A stretch of DNA of 22,151 bases. Source: Chrysochromulina parva (lineage: Eukaryota; Haptophyta; Prymnesiales; Chrysochromulinaceae). Positions within the stretch are counted from its first letter, which is position 1, and every line of letters starts with the position of its first letter. Under the pieces are notes generated by a model. That model was not told the origin of the DNA. It was given only the letters and a program-made list of their open reading frames with translations, and did no database searches. The stretch spans positions 1 through 22,151 of the forward strand of contig PJAB01000679.1 of NCBI GenBank assembly GCA_002887195.1, given 5' to 3'. Positions 1-8,208 of the stretch are shown here, one piece after another. The translations under genes and the position numbers were made by a program.

Positions 1-147
1 GGGTGGATTCGGGTTGGATTCTCGGCGGATACCGAGTGCCGAGAATCCACCGAGATTCGTGCCGGGTGGATTCGGGTTGGATTCTCGGCGGATACCGAGT
101 GCCGAGAATCCACCGAGATTTGTGCCGGGTGGATTCGGGGTGGCGCC
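1..147. repeat. 63-bp tandem repeat with internal hairpin, coding
   Basis: Two full 63-bp units (1-63, 64-126) and the start of a third that breaks off after about 20 bases. The units differ at one position. Each holds a perfect inverted repeat, GGATTCTCGGC and GCCGAGAATCC, separated by 11 bases. The length is 21 codons, so the array stays in frame and adds a 21-residue unit (GTNLGGFSALG..., ending NPNPP) to the minus-strand protein. It may continue beyond the left edge. Confidence 0.9.
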
Positions 148-948
148 GTCGGCGGCGGCGGCGTCGTCTGCGGCGGCGTTGGCGGAGGCGCTCTCCTGTT
201 TCCACTGCTCGGTCTCCTTACTGAGAGCTGTTTGGATCGCCTCCTCCGCCGCCGCCTTCTCCTCCGCCGCCTTCTCCGCCGCCGCCTTCTCCTCCGCCGC
301 CTTCTCCTCCGCCGCCTTTTCTGCCGCCGCCTTCTCCGCCGCCGCCTTCTCCGCCGCCGCCTTCTCTGCCGCCTCCTTCTCCGCCGCAGTCTTCTGCGCC
401 GCTGCCGCCTCCGCCGCCGCCTTAGCCTCCGCAGTCTTCTGCGCCGCTGCCGCCTGCGCCGCCGCCGCCTCCGCCGCCGCCTCACGTGATGATGGCGGCA
501 ACGCATGTGGCGGTGTAGCTAGCAGCAGCGGCGCAGACGGAGGCGGCACGAGATCAGGCACGATACCCGGAGACACAAGTGGCAGCGGCGCAAGCGGACG
601 AGCAGCAAGCCATGCAGAGGCTGCAGTCGACTCCCCGAGCGCCCTCACGCATGCAGAGAGTACAGTTGAATCCCCGAGCGGCCTCACGGCTATCTCAGCT
701 ACTACCTCGTCGCTGCTGGAAGTCGTCGCTCCGACAGTCGATGAGGATGGCGCGGAGATCAGCAATGACATGTTCTGGAGCTCCTCGATCTTCTGTCTCA
801 AGATCATGTTCTCCGCTAGAGCTTCGTCAAGCTGCGCCTGCAGTGAAGCGGTCCTCAACTGCTCGGTCCTTGCTCGCAGATGGCTCGGCCAGTTGAGAAC
901 TCGGGGGAAACTGAGGGTGCGGCGTTGCCTTCGCTCGGCGACGGACAT
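1..948 (-). CDS. Ala/Glu/Lys-rich coiled-coil protein, C-terminus beyond window
   Basis: I do not recognise the family. The minus strand is open from an ATG at 948-946 to the left edge, 316 codons without a stop. The N-terminus is basic (MSVAERRQRRTLSF) and is followed by a heptad-like segment (LQAQLDEALAENMILRQKIEELQ, about residues 34-57) that looks like a coiled coil. A Ser/Pro/Ala-rich linker follows, carrying an internal echo (VRPLGDST, VRALGEST). Residues about 156-240 are dominated by EKAAEEKAAA-type units, a long charged helix. The end is a 21-residue repeat from the 63-bp DNA array. The opposite strand is also open here but reads as Arg/Leu or Ala/Ser runs, so the minus strand is preferred. 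It is divergent from the ShKT-like gene at 1122. No intron is evident within the window. Confidence 0.7.
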   Translation of the reverse strand, partial: MSVAERRQRRTLSFPRVLNWPSHLRARTEQLRTASLQAQLDEALAENMILRQKIEELQNMSLLISAPSSSTVGATTSSSDEVVAEIAVRPLGDSTVLSACVRALGESTAASAWLAARPLAPLPLVSPGIVPDLVPPPSAPLLLATPPHALPPSSREAAAEAAAAQAAAAQKTAEAKAAAEAAAAQKTAAEKEAAEKAAAEKAAAEKAAAEKAAEEKAAEEKAAAEKAAEEKAAAEEAIQTALSKETEQWKQESASANAAADDAAAADGATPNPPGTNLGGFSALGIRRESNPNPPGTNLGGFSALGIRRESNPNPP

Positions 949-1121
949 TGACGCGCTTCAAAATGCATGACGAAGCAAATTTCCCAAACTCAACGGTTTT
1001 AGGAAATATCTGCATGCTTCGAGTGCTGTCGCGCGCGGGGCTTCTCACGGGAACGCGCCGCTGCCTTGAGGACGTTCCTGAAAAGAAAATTCACAGCACA
1101 CGCACGATTCACGCGGCGCGG
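949..1121. promoter_or_regulatory. Short divergent intergenic region
   Basis: 173 bp separate the minus-strand ATG at 948 from the plus-strand ATG at 1122, so both promoters and 5' UTRs must lie here or overlap. I see no convincing TATA box. The plus frame stays open through this stretch, so a longer N-terminus for the downstream gene cannot be excluded, but the signal-peptide start at 1122 is better. Confidence 0.4.
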
Positions 1122-3767
1122 ATGCGAGCGCTGCCGATCACGCTCGTGGCCATCACATCGGTTGCAGCCCAGTGCGACCGCTGGGCAGCCGCAGGAGAGT
1201 GCACCCGCAATCCCGACTACATGCGCGTGCGTTGCGCCGACGAGTGCGCACAAGCAGCCAACGCAGCGCCACCACCGTCGCCTGCGCCTTCGCCGCTGCC
1301 AGTTTACACGAAGAGCGCGTGCGCAGCCTGGGCAGCCGCGGGCGAGTGCGCCCACAACAGGAACTTCATGAGCCAGTCGTGCTCCACGGCATGCCAGTGC
1401 GAGTCGTGGGCCAATGCCGGTGAGTGCACTCGTAACAGCGCATTCATGCTTGAAGGTTGCGCCGACGCGTGCACCAGGTCGCCTCCACCGCCTCCACCAC
1501 CGCCGCCTGCCGTCGAGTCCGAGTGCGTCAAGTGGGCTGCAGTGGGCGAGTGCGAGGCGAATGCTGCGTTCATGATGCACAGTTGCTCGGCCGCGTGCGA
1601 GGAAGCGACGCGACAACGGCCGTGCAGCATGCGGGTGTGCGCGGGCTTGGCGGAGCATGCATGCGACGCGGATAGCATGCATGTGGCCGCCGCCGCCAGC
1701 CCGACGGCGCCAGCACCATGGCATACGCTGCCGCAGCTGACGAACACGCCGGCGCCAATCGCCGTCATCAACGAGGCCGAGGTGCCCGCGCGCCTTTTAT
1801 GGGTCGATGCGCTCGGGGTGGAGCATGCATTCGGTGTGGTGATGCCCGGCGCCCGGCTGCAGCAACCATCCTTTCTAGGCCACCGCTGGAGATCGCGCGA
1901 GATGCTCTCGGATCACGAGGCGCCAGATTCGGGGAGATTGCTGCTCGACTGGTACGCGAACACGCTGTTCGCCCGCGCGTCGTGCCGGTGCAACGCGAGT
2001 GACGAAGTCGCATCTCGTCAACGCACCTCGCTCCACGCAAGCTTTGGAGTCGATGCCGCGAATGCTTCGTCAGGTGCGTCTGATTGCGACTGATTGCGTC
2101 TGAGTGCGACTGATGAGCACTGATGTTGAGCACCCTCCCCCGTGTGTTTCGTCAGTCATGGTGCAGCTCATCGGCAGCTCCGCTGCCCACGTGGCAGTCT
2201 GGGACGCGCGCCGTCCCGAGCGCCGCGTGGGCACGCTCCATCCACGTGGCTCGCTCGTCCCGAACGCGACCGATCAGCTCCTCGTCACGGGCGTGCGCTC
2301 GGGCGACGTGATCACGGTGACTGCGCCGGAGTGCCGCTGATGGCCACCATGTGATCATATGGTGAGATGATGACCGCTGATGAATGCTGATGGCCACTGA
2401 TGAATGCTGATTGCCACCATGTGATCATATGGTGAGATGATGACCGATGATGACCGCTGGCTTCCTTAGCTGTCCACTGATGAATGCTGATGACCACTGA
2501 TGAATGCTGATGCCCACTGATGAATGCTGATGATGAATGCTGATGCCCACTGATGAATGCTGATGATGAATGCTGATGCCCACTGATGAATGCTGATGAT
2601 GAATGCTGATGACCACTGATGATCGCTGGCTTCCTTAGCTGTCCAATGAGGTCTGCAATTCGGGGTCGCATTGGGAATTGCATGCAAACCTGATTTGGGG
2701 TTGAATTGGGAATTGCATGCAAACCTGATTTGGGGTTGAATTGGGAATTGCATGCAGGTGCGACGCGCGTTCGACGGGGCGCTTCTGATGGAACACGTGG
2801 CGCTAGACGTTCTCATCCCGGCGGCCGCCTGCGCTCAGGACGGCGCTCCGCCCGCGACGGCGCGCGCCGCCACCGGCAGCGCGGCCAGCAACGCTCAGTA
2901 CGGCGCGAGCGCGTCGGCGAACCGAGCGGGTGCTGATGACCAAAGCAATCAGGTGTTCGAGGCGAAGCGCGCGTCGCTCGAGCGCCGTCGCAAGCAGCTT
3001 CGTCAAGAGTCGGAGAAGATGTTGGCCGCGCTCGCCCGCTTGAAGGAGCTCGATCCAAGCACCCTCGGCAGGTGCGGCTGATTGCGGCTGAGTGCGGCTG
3101 AGTGCGGCTGAGTGCGGCTGAGTGCGGCTGATTGCGTTGGCAGCCTGCCCGAGGCAGATTGAGGTTGATTGCGGCTGAGTGCGACTGATTGCGGCTGATT
3201 GCGGCTGATTGCGTTGGCAGCTTGCCCGAGGCATTGCTCCAAGAGCGCTTAGCGATGGCATCCTCAGCCCTCGGACTCGACGCAAAGGCAGCCGAGGCGC
3301 TCGAGAAGAAAGTCGACCCGACGGCTCCAAACTCCAAAGCGGCAAGGGCGGCAAGGGCCGGATCATCATTGTCGTCGTCGTTGTCAAAGGCTCCAATCAA
3401 AAATCCAATCAAGGCTCCAACATCCAAAGCTGCGAGGATAGCGAGATCACACGAGATCACACGAGATCACACGAGGAGAGCGAGGCGGCGAGAATCCGCA
3501 GCCGGAGCGGCAGCCGCAGCCGCGACCGCAACAACAGCCACCGCAGCCGCAGCTCAGGATGAGCGACAGGTGGCGACGGGCACTCTGAAGCTGGTACGCA
3601 ATCAACCGCAATCAGCCGCAGCGCAGGATGACCGACATGTGGCGACGGGCACTCTGAAGCCGGTACGCATCGGAGGGAGACAGAGCGCGGCAGCGCTCGA
3701 GACAGCGCGAGTTGCAGCAGGCACGAGCCCGCTTCCTCAGGTGGAGACGCATGATGAGCTTCGATAG
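1122..3767 (+). CDS. Secreted multi-ShKT-like protein with VHL-beta-like region
   Basis: Inferred exons: 1122-2073, 2156-2316, 2758-3071, 3221-3767 (phases 1, 0, 2; 657 aa). The start is chosen because it opens a signal peptide (MRALPITLVAITSVAAQ). Four short Cys repeats follow (about residues 18-42, 67-91, 93-117, 131-155) of the form CxxWAxxGEC..N..FM...C...C, resembling ShKT domains with four of the usual six cysteines, separated by Pro-rich linkers. The next region (about 215-270, with LLWVDALGVEHAFG, PGA and GHRW) resembles a VHL beta domain. Exon 2 continues with a beta-rich segment (VAVWDARRPERRVGTL). Exon 3 holds a basic helix (EAKRASLERRRKQLRQESEKM is its core). Exon 4 is Ala/Arg-rich and ends HDELR-stop. 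An extracellular or wall/scale role is inferred only. The exon 2 donor at 2317 is the least certain site. Confidence 0.72.
2074..2155 (+). other. Intron 1 of the ShKT-like gene
   Basis: 82-bp GT-AG intron, phase 1. The octamer TTCGTCAG stands immediately before both the donor and the acceptor cut, so the exon end is repeated at the intron end. The body is short TGATTGCGAC/TGAGTGCGAC-type units. Confidence 0.7.
2317..2757 (+). repeat. Intron 2 of the ShKT-like gene: tandem repeats
   Basis: 441-bp inferred intron. It holds many copies of CTGATGAATGCTGATG and CACTGATGAATGCTGATG, two copies of a larger block (CACCATGTGATCATATGGTG and following bases at about 2346 and 2417), two copies of GCTGGCTTCCTTAGCTGTCC (about 2457 and 2626), and then three near-copies of a 41-44-bp unit starting at GGGAATTGCATGCA before the acceptor ATGCAG at 2757. 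No coding potential is seen. Confidence 0.75.
3072..3220 (+). repeat. Intron 3 of the ShKT-like gene: repeats plus exon copy
   Basis: 149-bp phase-2 intron made of GCGGCTGATT/GCGGCTGAGT 10-bp units. A near-copy of the acceptor and first bases of exon 4 (GCGTTGGCAGCCTGCCCGAG, at 3134) sits about 77 bp upstream of the real one (3211). The upstream copy would run into a stop codon soon after splicing. Confidence 0.75.
3555..3692 (+). repeat. 69-bp coding tandem duplication in exon 4
   Basis: A block starting CAGGATGA at 3555 recurs at 3624 with a few substitutions. 69 bp is 23 codons, so the protein gains a second AQD(E/D)R(Q/H)VATGTLK unit. The duplicated DNA contains both GT and CAG sites, so it could be spliced in part; as written it is in frame and read through. 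Confidence 0.8.
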
Positions 3768-4004
3768 TTCGAGAGTAGATTAGCTGTGATTTAGGGAATT
3801 AGATGCTAATTAGTTGAAGAGCGTCCGCAAAGACGAAGAGACGTCTCGAGTTTAGGCGATCCGGGCTGTGTGTTGTGGATACATTCACATGAGCCGAGCG
3901 TCGTTGGCCCGTAGCGATTTCCGAAAATAAGTTCAAGTTGCATGCACACTTGAATTGCTTCCGCAATCGGAGCTGAGTTCCACGTGGTTCTTATACACTG
4001 CTTC
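3768..4004. other. Intergenic spacer, nothing recognised
   Basis: Less GC-rich than the flanks, between two plus-strand genes. It should hold the 3' end of the ShKT-like gene and the promoter of the next. No RNA gene or clear TATA/poly(A) signal recognised. Confidence 0.4.
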
Positions 4005-7000
4005 ATGCCGCCGTTCTCGCACGAAATGGATGGCGCACCGCCCCTTGGCGAGGGGCTCTCGATGGCCGAAGACTTCATACAAGAGCATCTGAAGAGCTCG
4101 AACCTATCCGAGCGCGAGCGTGCCTTGCTCGCGCGCGCGATCGGTCGTTCGTCAGCTAGACCCGAGGCGACGCCAGAGCTCAAGCGCTCCGCAGATCCTG
4201 CGGACCTGCAGGACCTCGATTATGTTCTGACGCCGAATTTGCGCGAGAACACCGTGGTAGGGCGTGCCTGGAAGCGGCATCAAGAAGCGGACGAAGCGGA
4301 CGATGCCTCGGACGCAGCTGGTGGGGCTGTTGAGGAAGGCGGGTCTGCATGGGCTCCAAATAAGGAAGGCGGATCTGCAGCGCGGGACGACGACGACGAC
4401 GACGAAGTCGAGGATGATGCAGAGGGGACCCGGACCAACATGAAGTATGACCGCGTGGCATCGTCTGCGGAAGTCTTCTTCAGCAGGCTCTCCAGCAAAG
4501 ACCCGCAGCACCTCGAGCGAAAGAGGTCGATCGGGTTCGGTCTGCTCACCCTCGTGTTCCTAATCGGGCCTTGGCTCGTACTCGGGGTGCGGCGGCTTGG
4601 TGCTGGTGCTGGGGCATCCAACTCGGAGCACCAGCTCGCCGCTGTGGCCGTGGAGCCGTCGCCGCCACCTCCACTCTGGCCCTCCTTCTCGCCGCCACCA
4701 TCCCCTCCGCCGCCCTCACCCCGACCCTCACCGCCGCCGCCGCCGCCGCCGTGCCCGACGCCACCACCTTCGCCCTCGCCACCACCCTCGCCATCCCCCT
4801 CACCGCCCCCGGAGAGTCCGCAGAGCGTAGCCGAGCGAATCAACCGACGCTACCAGAGGGCACCCTACGAGCAGTGGACGGCCTCGGGCGCCCTGCCAGA
4901 TGCAGGTAATTGCTCATTGGTTTCCTGATGGCCTCCCCCGTGAGTGCCTCCCTACTTGCCAATCGGTCCCTAATTGCCTCACCCGTGAGTGCCTCCTCTG
5001 TGCCTCCTCTCCCTAATTGCCTGCGTCATCAGGCGTGCTCGTGCACTGCTTCGACGGCCATACGTCTCGGGCCTTCATTGCACCCTCCGATTGCTCCGAC
5101 ATTGCTCACGGCAGCTGCCTCGTCTCAGCCTCAATGGTGGGTGTGGATTGGGAGATGTACATCTCTTACATCTCGGATTGGACACTGATTGTACACTGAT
5201 TGTACACTGATTGGACACTGATTGGACACTGATTGGACACTGATTGGACACTGATTGGACACTGAGATGGTGGGTGTGGATTGGGAGACCTCTCGGATTG
5301 GACACGGATTGTACACTGATTGTACACTGATTGGGCACTGAGATGGTGGGTGTGGATTGGGAGACATCTCGGATTGGACACTGATTGCACACTGATTGTA
5401 CACTGATTGGATCTGATTGGATCTGATTGCGATGTATGTGCGCGGCTTCAGAGGAACCGCATAGGATCCGCTCCACCCCCATTCCCTCTCTCTCATGGCA
5501 CCTCGTATTCCTTATTTGGATGGCACCTCGGATTCCTTATTTGGATGGCACCTCGGATTCCTTCGCTGATACCTCGCTTACACATACCTCGCTTACACCT
5601 GGCTGAACGCACCCTAATCGCATCCTCCGGTGATTACATCCCTCACATCTGATTCCGTATCCATCCCTCAGCAGGTCTGTTAGCCTCCCGAATAGCAAGA
5701 GTGCCTATAGAATCGCATTCCCTAATTGCCTACTAATTGCCTACTAATTGCCTACTAATTGCCCCCCTGATGGCCTCCCTCATCAGGTCTTCAGCCTCCA
5801 GAACCGCGCCCCGACTGGCGACCCTAACGGCAAAACGCTCCACGATTCCTTATTTGGTTGCCCGGGCGGGATCATTTTCCGGCCGGGCGTCACCGTCATC
5901 AAATGCGCAGCCCCGGGCGACTGCGGCGGCTACTGTCGCAGCTCCTGCCCAGTGCTCCCTCCTGACGCGGACCCTACCGGTCCAGGCTCCCTCCCGTCCG
6001 ATTGTACGTGGGACGTGTCGAGCATTGGGGTCTACCTCGCCAGGTGAGAATCTGACGAATCTGATTGAGAATCTGACGTGCCGAGCATAGGGGTCTACCT
6101 CGCGAGGTGACTATGTGACGAACCTGACGAATCCCATAGCGCGCGACGACCGTCACGAAGATGAATCCCATCTCACGAGGATGAGTCCCATCTCACGAGG
6201 ATGCATCCCATCTCACGAGGATGAATCCCTGAGTACGGCTCTCTGACCTCACTCCTCTCTGATTGTGTTCTCTCATCTCAGGGATACCAACGAGCGTCGT
6301 GCTGGCGCCCACCGCAACAATATCTACAATGAGTTTTTGGTACGCGGGGGCGTGTGGAACGCGACTTACCTTCCCCAATCGCTTTCCCTATTTGCCTTCC
6401 TTCAGTGCCTTCCAAAGGGCCTTCCTTAAGTGTACCCTTGCCTCCCTCGTGTGGGACGTCAATTAGACGTCAATTAGACGTCAATTAGACGTCAATCTGC
6501 CACGCACAATCGATCAAGCTGATTGCCTCCCTCATCAGTCGGATTGCCTCCCTCATCAGGTGCGCGGGGACGTGTGGGACGTCAATCTGCCACGCACAAT
6601 CGAAGCCTTTGTGACGAGCAGCTCGGATTCCCTCGCCCCCCACATCGACTTCCTTCGGACGTACGACCTCAACCCCGCCGACGTACCTCTGCTCAAGATG
6701 GGGTCTAGCATTGACAGCCCGTTTGAGCCGGTGACTGTGACTGAGGAGGCGCCCACCTGCGAGTCGTGGTGCAATCAGTATACGTGCGCCAAGGCGGAGT
6801 GCGCCGGGTGCGAGATATGCACGAGATATGAACGAGATATGAACGAGATATGAACGAGATATGCTTGAGCGAGATTTGGGCGAGATTCGCAAGAGCTCCG
6901 AATTGAAGTCGATCTGATTGCTTCTGATAACCTCCGATGACCTCTGATTGCCTCCCTCATCACAGGTGCATGCATTGCAAGCTCACCAAACAGGACGAAA

Positions 7001-7047
7001 TCGCTGCTGCGATCGCCGCTGCGAACCAGATGCTCCATGGGGGCTAA
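4005..7047 (+). CDS. Single-pass membrane protein, Pro-rich stalk and Cys-rich tail
   Basis: Inferred exons: 4005-4905, 5033-5136, 5787-6043, 6282-6339, 6560-6807, 6966-7047 (phases 1, 0, 2, 0, 2; 549 aa, stop TAA 7045). The N-terminal ~170 residues are acidic and probably cytosolic, with a DDDDDD run. One membrane helix follows (IGFGLLTLVFLIGPWLVLGV, about 179-198), then an extensin-like run of SPPP/PSPPP. The rest would be outside the cell or in the lumen: GCPGGIIFRPGVTVIKC and paired cysteines, then IYNEF...VNLPRTIEAFV...FLRTYDL...VPLLKMG, and CESWCNQYTCAKAEC completed across the last intron to CAGCMHC. The layout suggests an algal surface or Golgi type II protein; function unknown. An alternative start is 4026, which has a stronger initiation context. 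Every join preserves frame, which supports the exon set. Confidence 0.7.
4906..5032 (+). repeat. Intron 1 of the Pro-rich membrane protein gene
   Basis: 127-bp phase-1 intron, donor GTAATTGC, acceptor GTCATCAG. Two near-copies of a CCGTGAGTGCCTCC block (about 4938 and 4983) with CCTAATTGCC units between. Confidence 0.7.
5137..5786 (+). repeat. Intron 2 of the Pro-rich membrane protein gene: nested repeats
   Basis: 650-bp phase-0 intron. The donor context ATGGTGGGTGTGGATTGGGA occurs three times (about 5134, 5269, 5344), each followed by runs of the 10-bp unit TGATTGTACA/TGATTGGACA. Further on are repeated GGATTCCTTATTTGGATGGC units (about 5508-5560) and CTAATTGCCTA units (about 5724-5760). 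It ends CTGATGGCCTCCCTCATCAG. No coding exon is supported inside. Confidence 0.75.
6044..6281 (+). repeat. Intron 3 of the Pro-rich membrane protein gene: exon-end copy
   Basis: 238-bp phase-2 intron. The end of exon 3 plus its donor (CGAGCATTGGGGTCTACCTC then GCCAGGTGA) is repeated inside the intron at about 6080-6110, followed by GAATCCCATCTCACGAGGAT units. Confidence 0.75.
6340..6559 (+). repeat. Intron 4 of the Pro-rich membrane protein gene: starts with copy of exon 5
   Basis: 220-bp phase-0 intron. Its first ~22 bases (GTACGCGGGGGCGTGTGGAA) repeat the first bases of exon 5 (GTGCGCGGGGACGTGTGGGA at 6560). Farther in are a further copy of GTGTGGGACGTCAAT at 6451, GACGTCAATTA units, a copy of exon sequence CTGCCACGCACAATCGA at 6497, and two CCTCCCTCATCAG ends. 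Confidence 0.8.
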
Positions 7048-7122
7048 GCTCCAGGCCCCCGGATGACGAAATCGCTGCTGTGAACCAGATGCTCCAGGGG
7101 GCTAAGCTCCAGGCCCCCGGAT
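6994..7122 (+). repeat. Tandem duplication of the gene's 3' end including the stop codon
   Basis: The end of exon 6 (from GACGAAATCGCTGCTG through the TAA stop and CCAGGCCCCCGGAT) is repeated directly at 7065-7122, with 12 bases missing. The second copy lies in the presumed 3' UTR and is not needed for the protein. Confidence 0.8.
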
Positions 7123-8208
7123 GATGATGTGCGGCCTGCACACTCAGCTCTTCGGGGGCGTCGCTTATACCTTCTAACGCTTACCGGTGCCGATGCATGC
7201 CACAGGATGATGCGCAGAAGCGGCATGCACCCAATGTGGGGACCTGTGGGCGGTTAGCATGCGCACCTAATGTGGGGTGTGCGGGGCATGTACTCATGTA
7301 TACACGTATGGCGCCGCGGCCCGGCGGCCGCCGATGGAGAGGTCCAGCGGTGTTAGCGGTGAGGACCGAACTCATCGCCGATGCGACAGATGTCAGCCGA
7401 GATGCACCGAGATACGCCGCGAATCTCCAGATGTCAGCCGAGATGCTCCGAGATACGACGCGAATCTCCAGGATGTCAGCCGAGATGCACCGCGGCTCTC
7501 CACGCAGCACCGTAACACGGGAGGTCGGGGGGAAGTTGCGGTGCACATCCAGTCTGGATGTGCAGGGGTGGCCCGGCTCAACTGTGGCACTGTGCACGAA
7601 CACAAAGGATGTGCGCGGATTCACGTTTCAAAACACATTTCTTCTCTTGCGTCTTGGTGTGTAGACTGTAGTCTGTAGATGAGACTTAAATTGAGGGGAT
7701 CGATGTCGCGCAAATTGGGTAACTAATTGGGGGGAAGGAATGCCCCTGGTCTGATCAAAAGCAGGGACGTCGATGCGCGTGCGGTATAAGCTGCACGAAC
7801 CTGCACGTGCCGGTCGGGCGCGCCATAACGGTACCGCGCTGAGAACCTTCCGCACACGAGGGCCGCGCTCGGACGACCTCCTCGCTCGGATCATTGTCGA
7901 TTGTGTGGAGAATGAAAAAAATCATCTTGGTTCGGGGACGATTCAAAGGCAAATCAACTCTAATTATTCAGGAAAGGAGCTCGACTTCTGCTGTGGTATC
8001 AGAGGTTGCAATCGTCTCAAGTGTTGGCTGATGAGCCTCGTGCTCGGTAATAGTCTCGTCTCTTGAGACTGCAAGGGACACTCACTCCCTTGAGACACAG
8101 GACCGGCGCGTCGCTGAGACGGCCGGTCGCACGTAAAGAGTGACCCGCGATCGCTGCGGGCTCAGCGGTCCGCGACCCAGCACGTAACGTTCGGGGGTTC
8201 GCGTAGCG
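7123..8208. other. Intergenic region, one tandem array, no confident gene
   Basis: About 1.1 kb between two plus-strand genes. Open frames exist on both strands (for example plus 7773-8066, 97 codons from ATG, and minus 7624-7181) but neither shows a recognisable motif or the intron pattern of the real genes. Near the ammonium transporter, AAGGGA and TCCCTT form an inverted repeat around a 7-base loop at about 8073-8091. The 5' UTR and promoter of the transporter must lie in the right part. Confidence 0.4.
7389..7500. repeat. 41-42-bp tandem repeat, three units
   Basis: Units begin GATGTCAGCCGAGATGC at 7389, 7430 and 7472. The third diverges at its end. Confidence 0.85.

Noticed and set aside
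14..970. Plus-strand 318-codon open frame, Ala/Ser/Phe-rich
   Set aside because: The minus strand reads as a sensible coiled-coil protein from a good ATG; the plus frame is a shadow of GC-rich repeats and has no ATG at its start.
2340..2640. TGATGA and CTGA motifs resembling C and D boxes of snoRNAs
   Set aside because: They recur every 10-20 bases as part of the tandem unit, with no terminal stem or guide-length spacing; a box C/D snoRNA is not supported.
5407..5652. Possible extra exon inside intron 2 of the Pro-rich gene
   Set aside because: The frame is only a product of repeated GGATTCCTTATTTGG units, and exons 2 and 3 join cleanly in phase without it.
7181..7678. Open frames on both strands (147 codons minus, 133-155 codons plus)
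   Set aside because: They run through a 41-42-bp tandem array, start mostly at non-ATG codons and show no motif.
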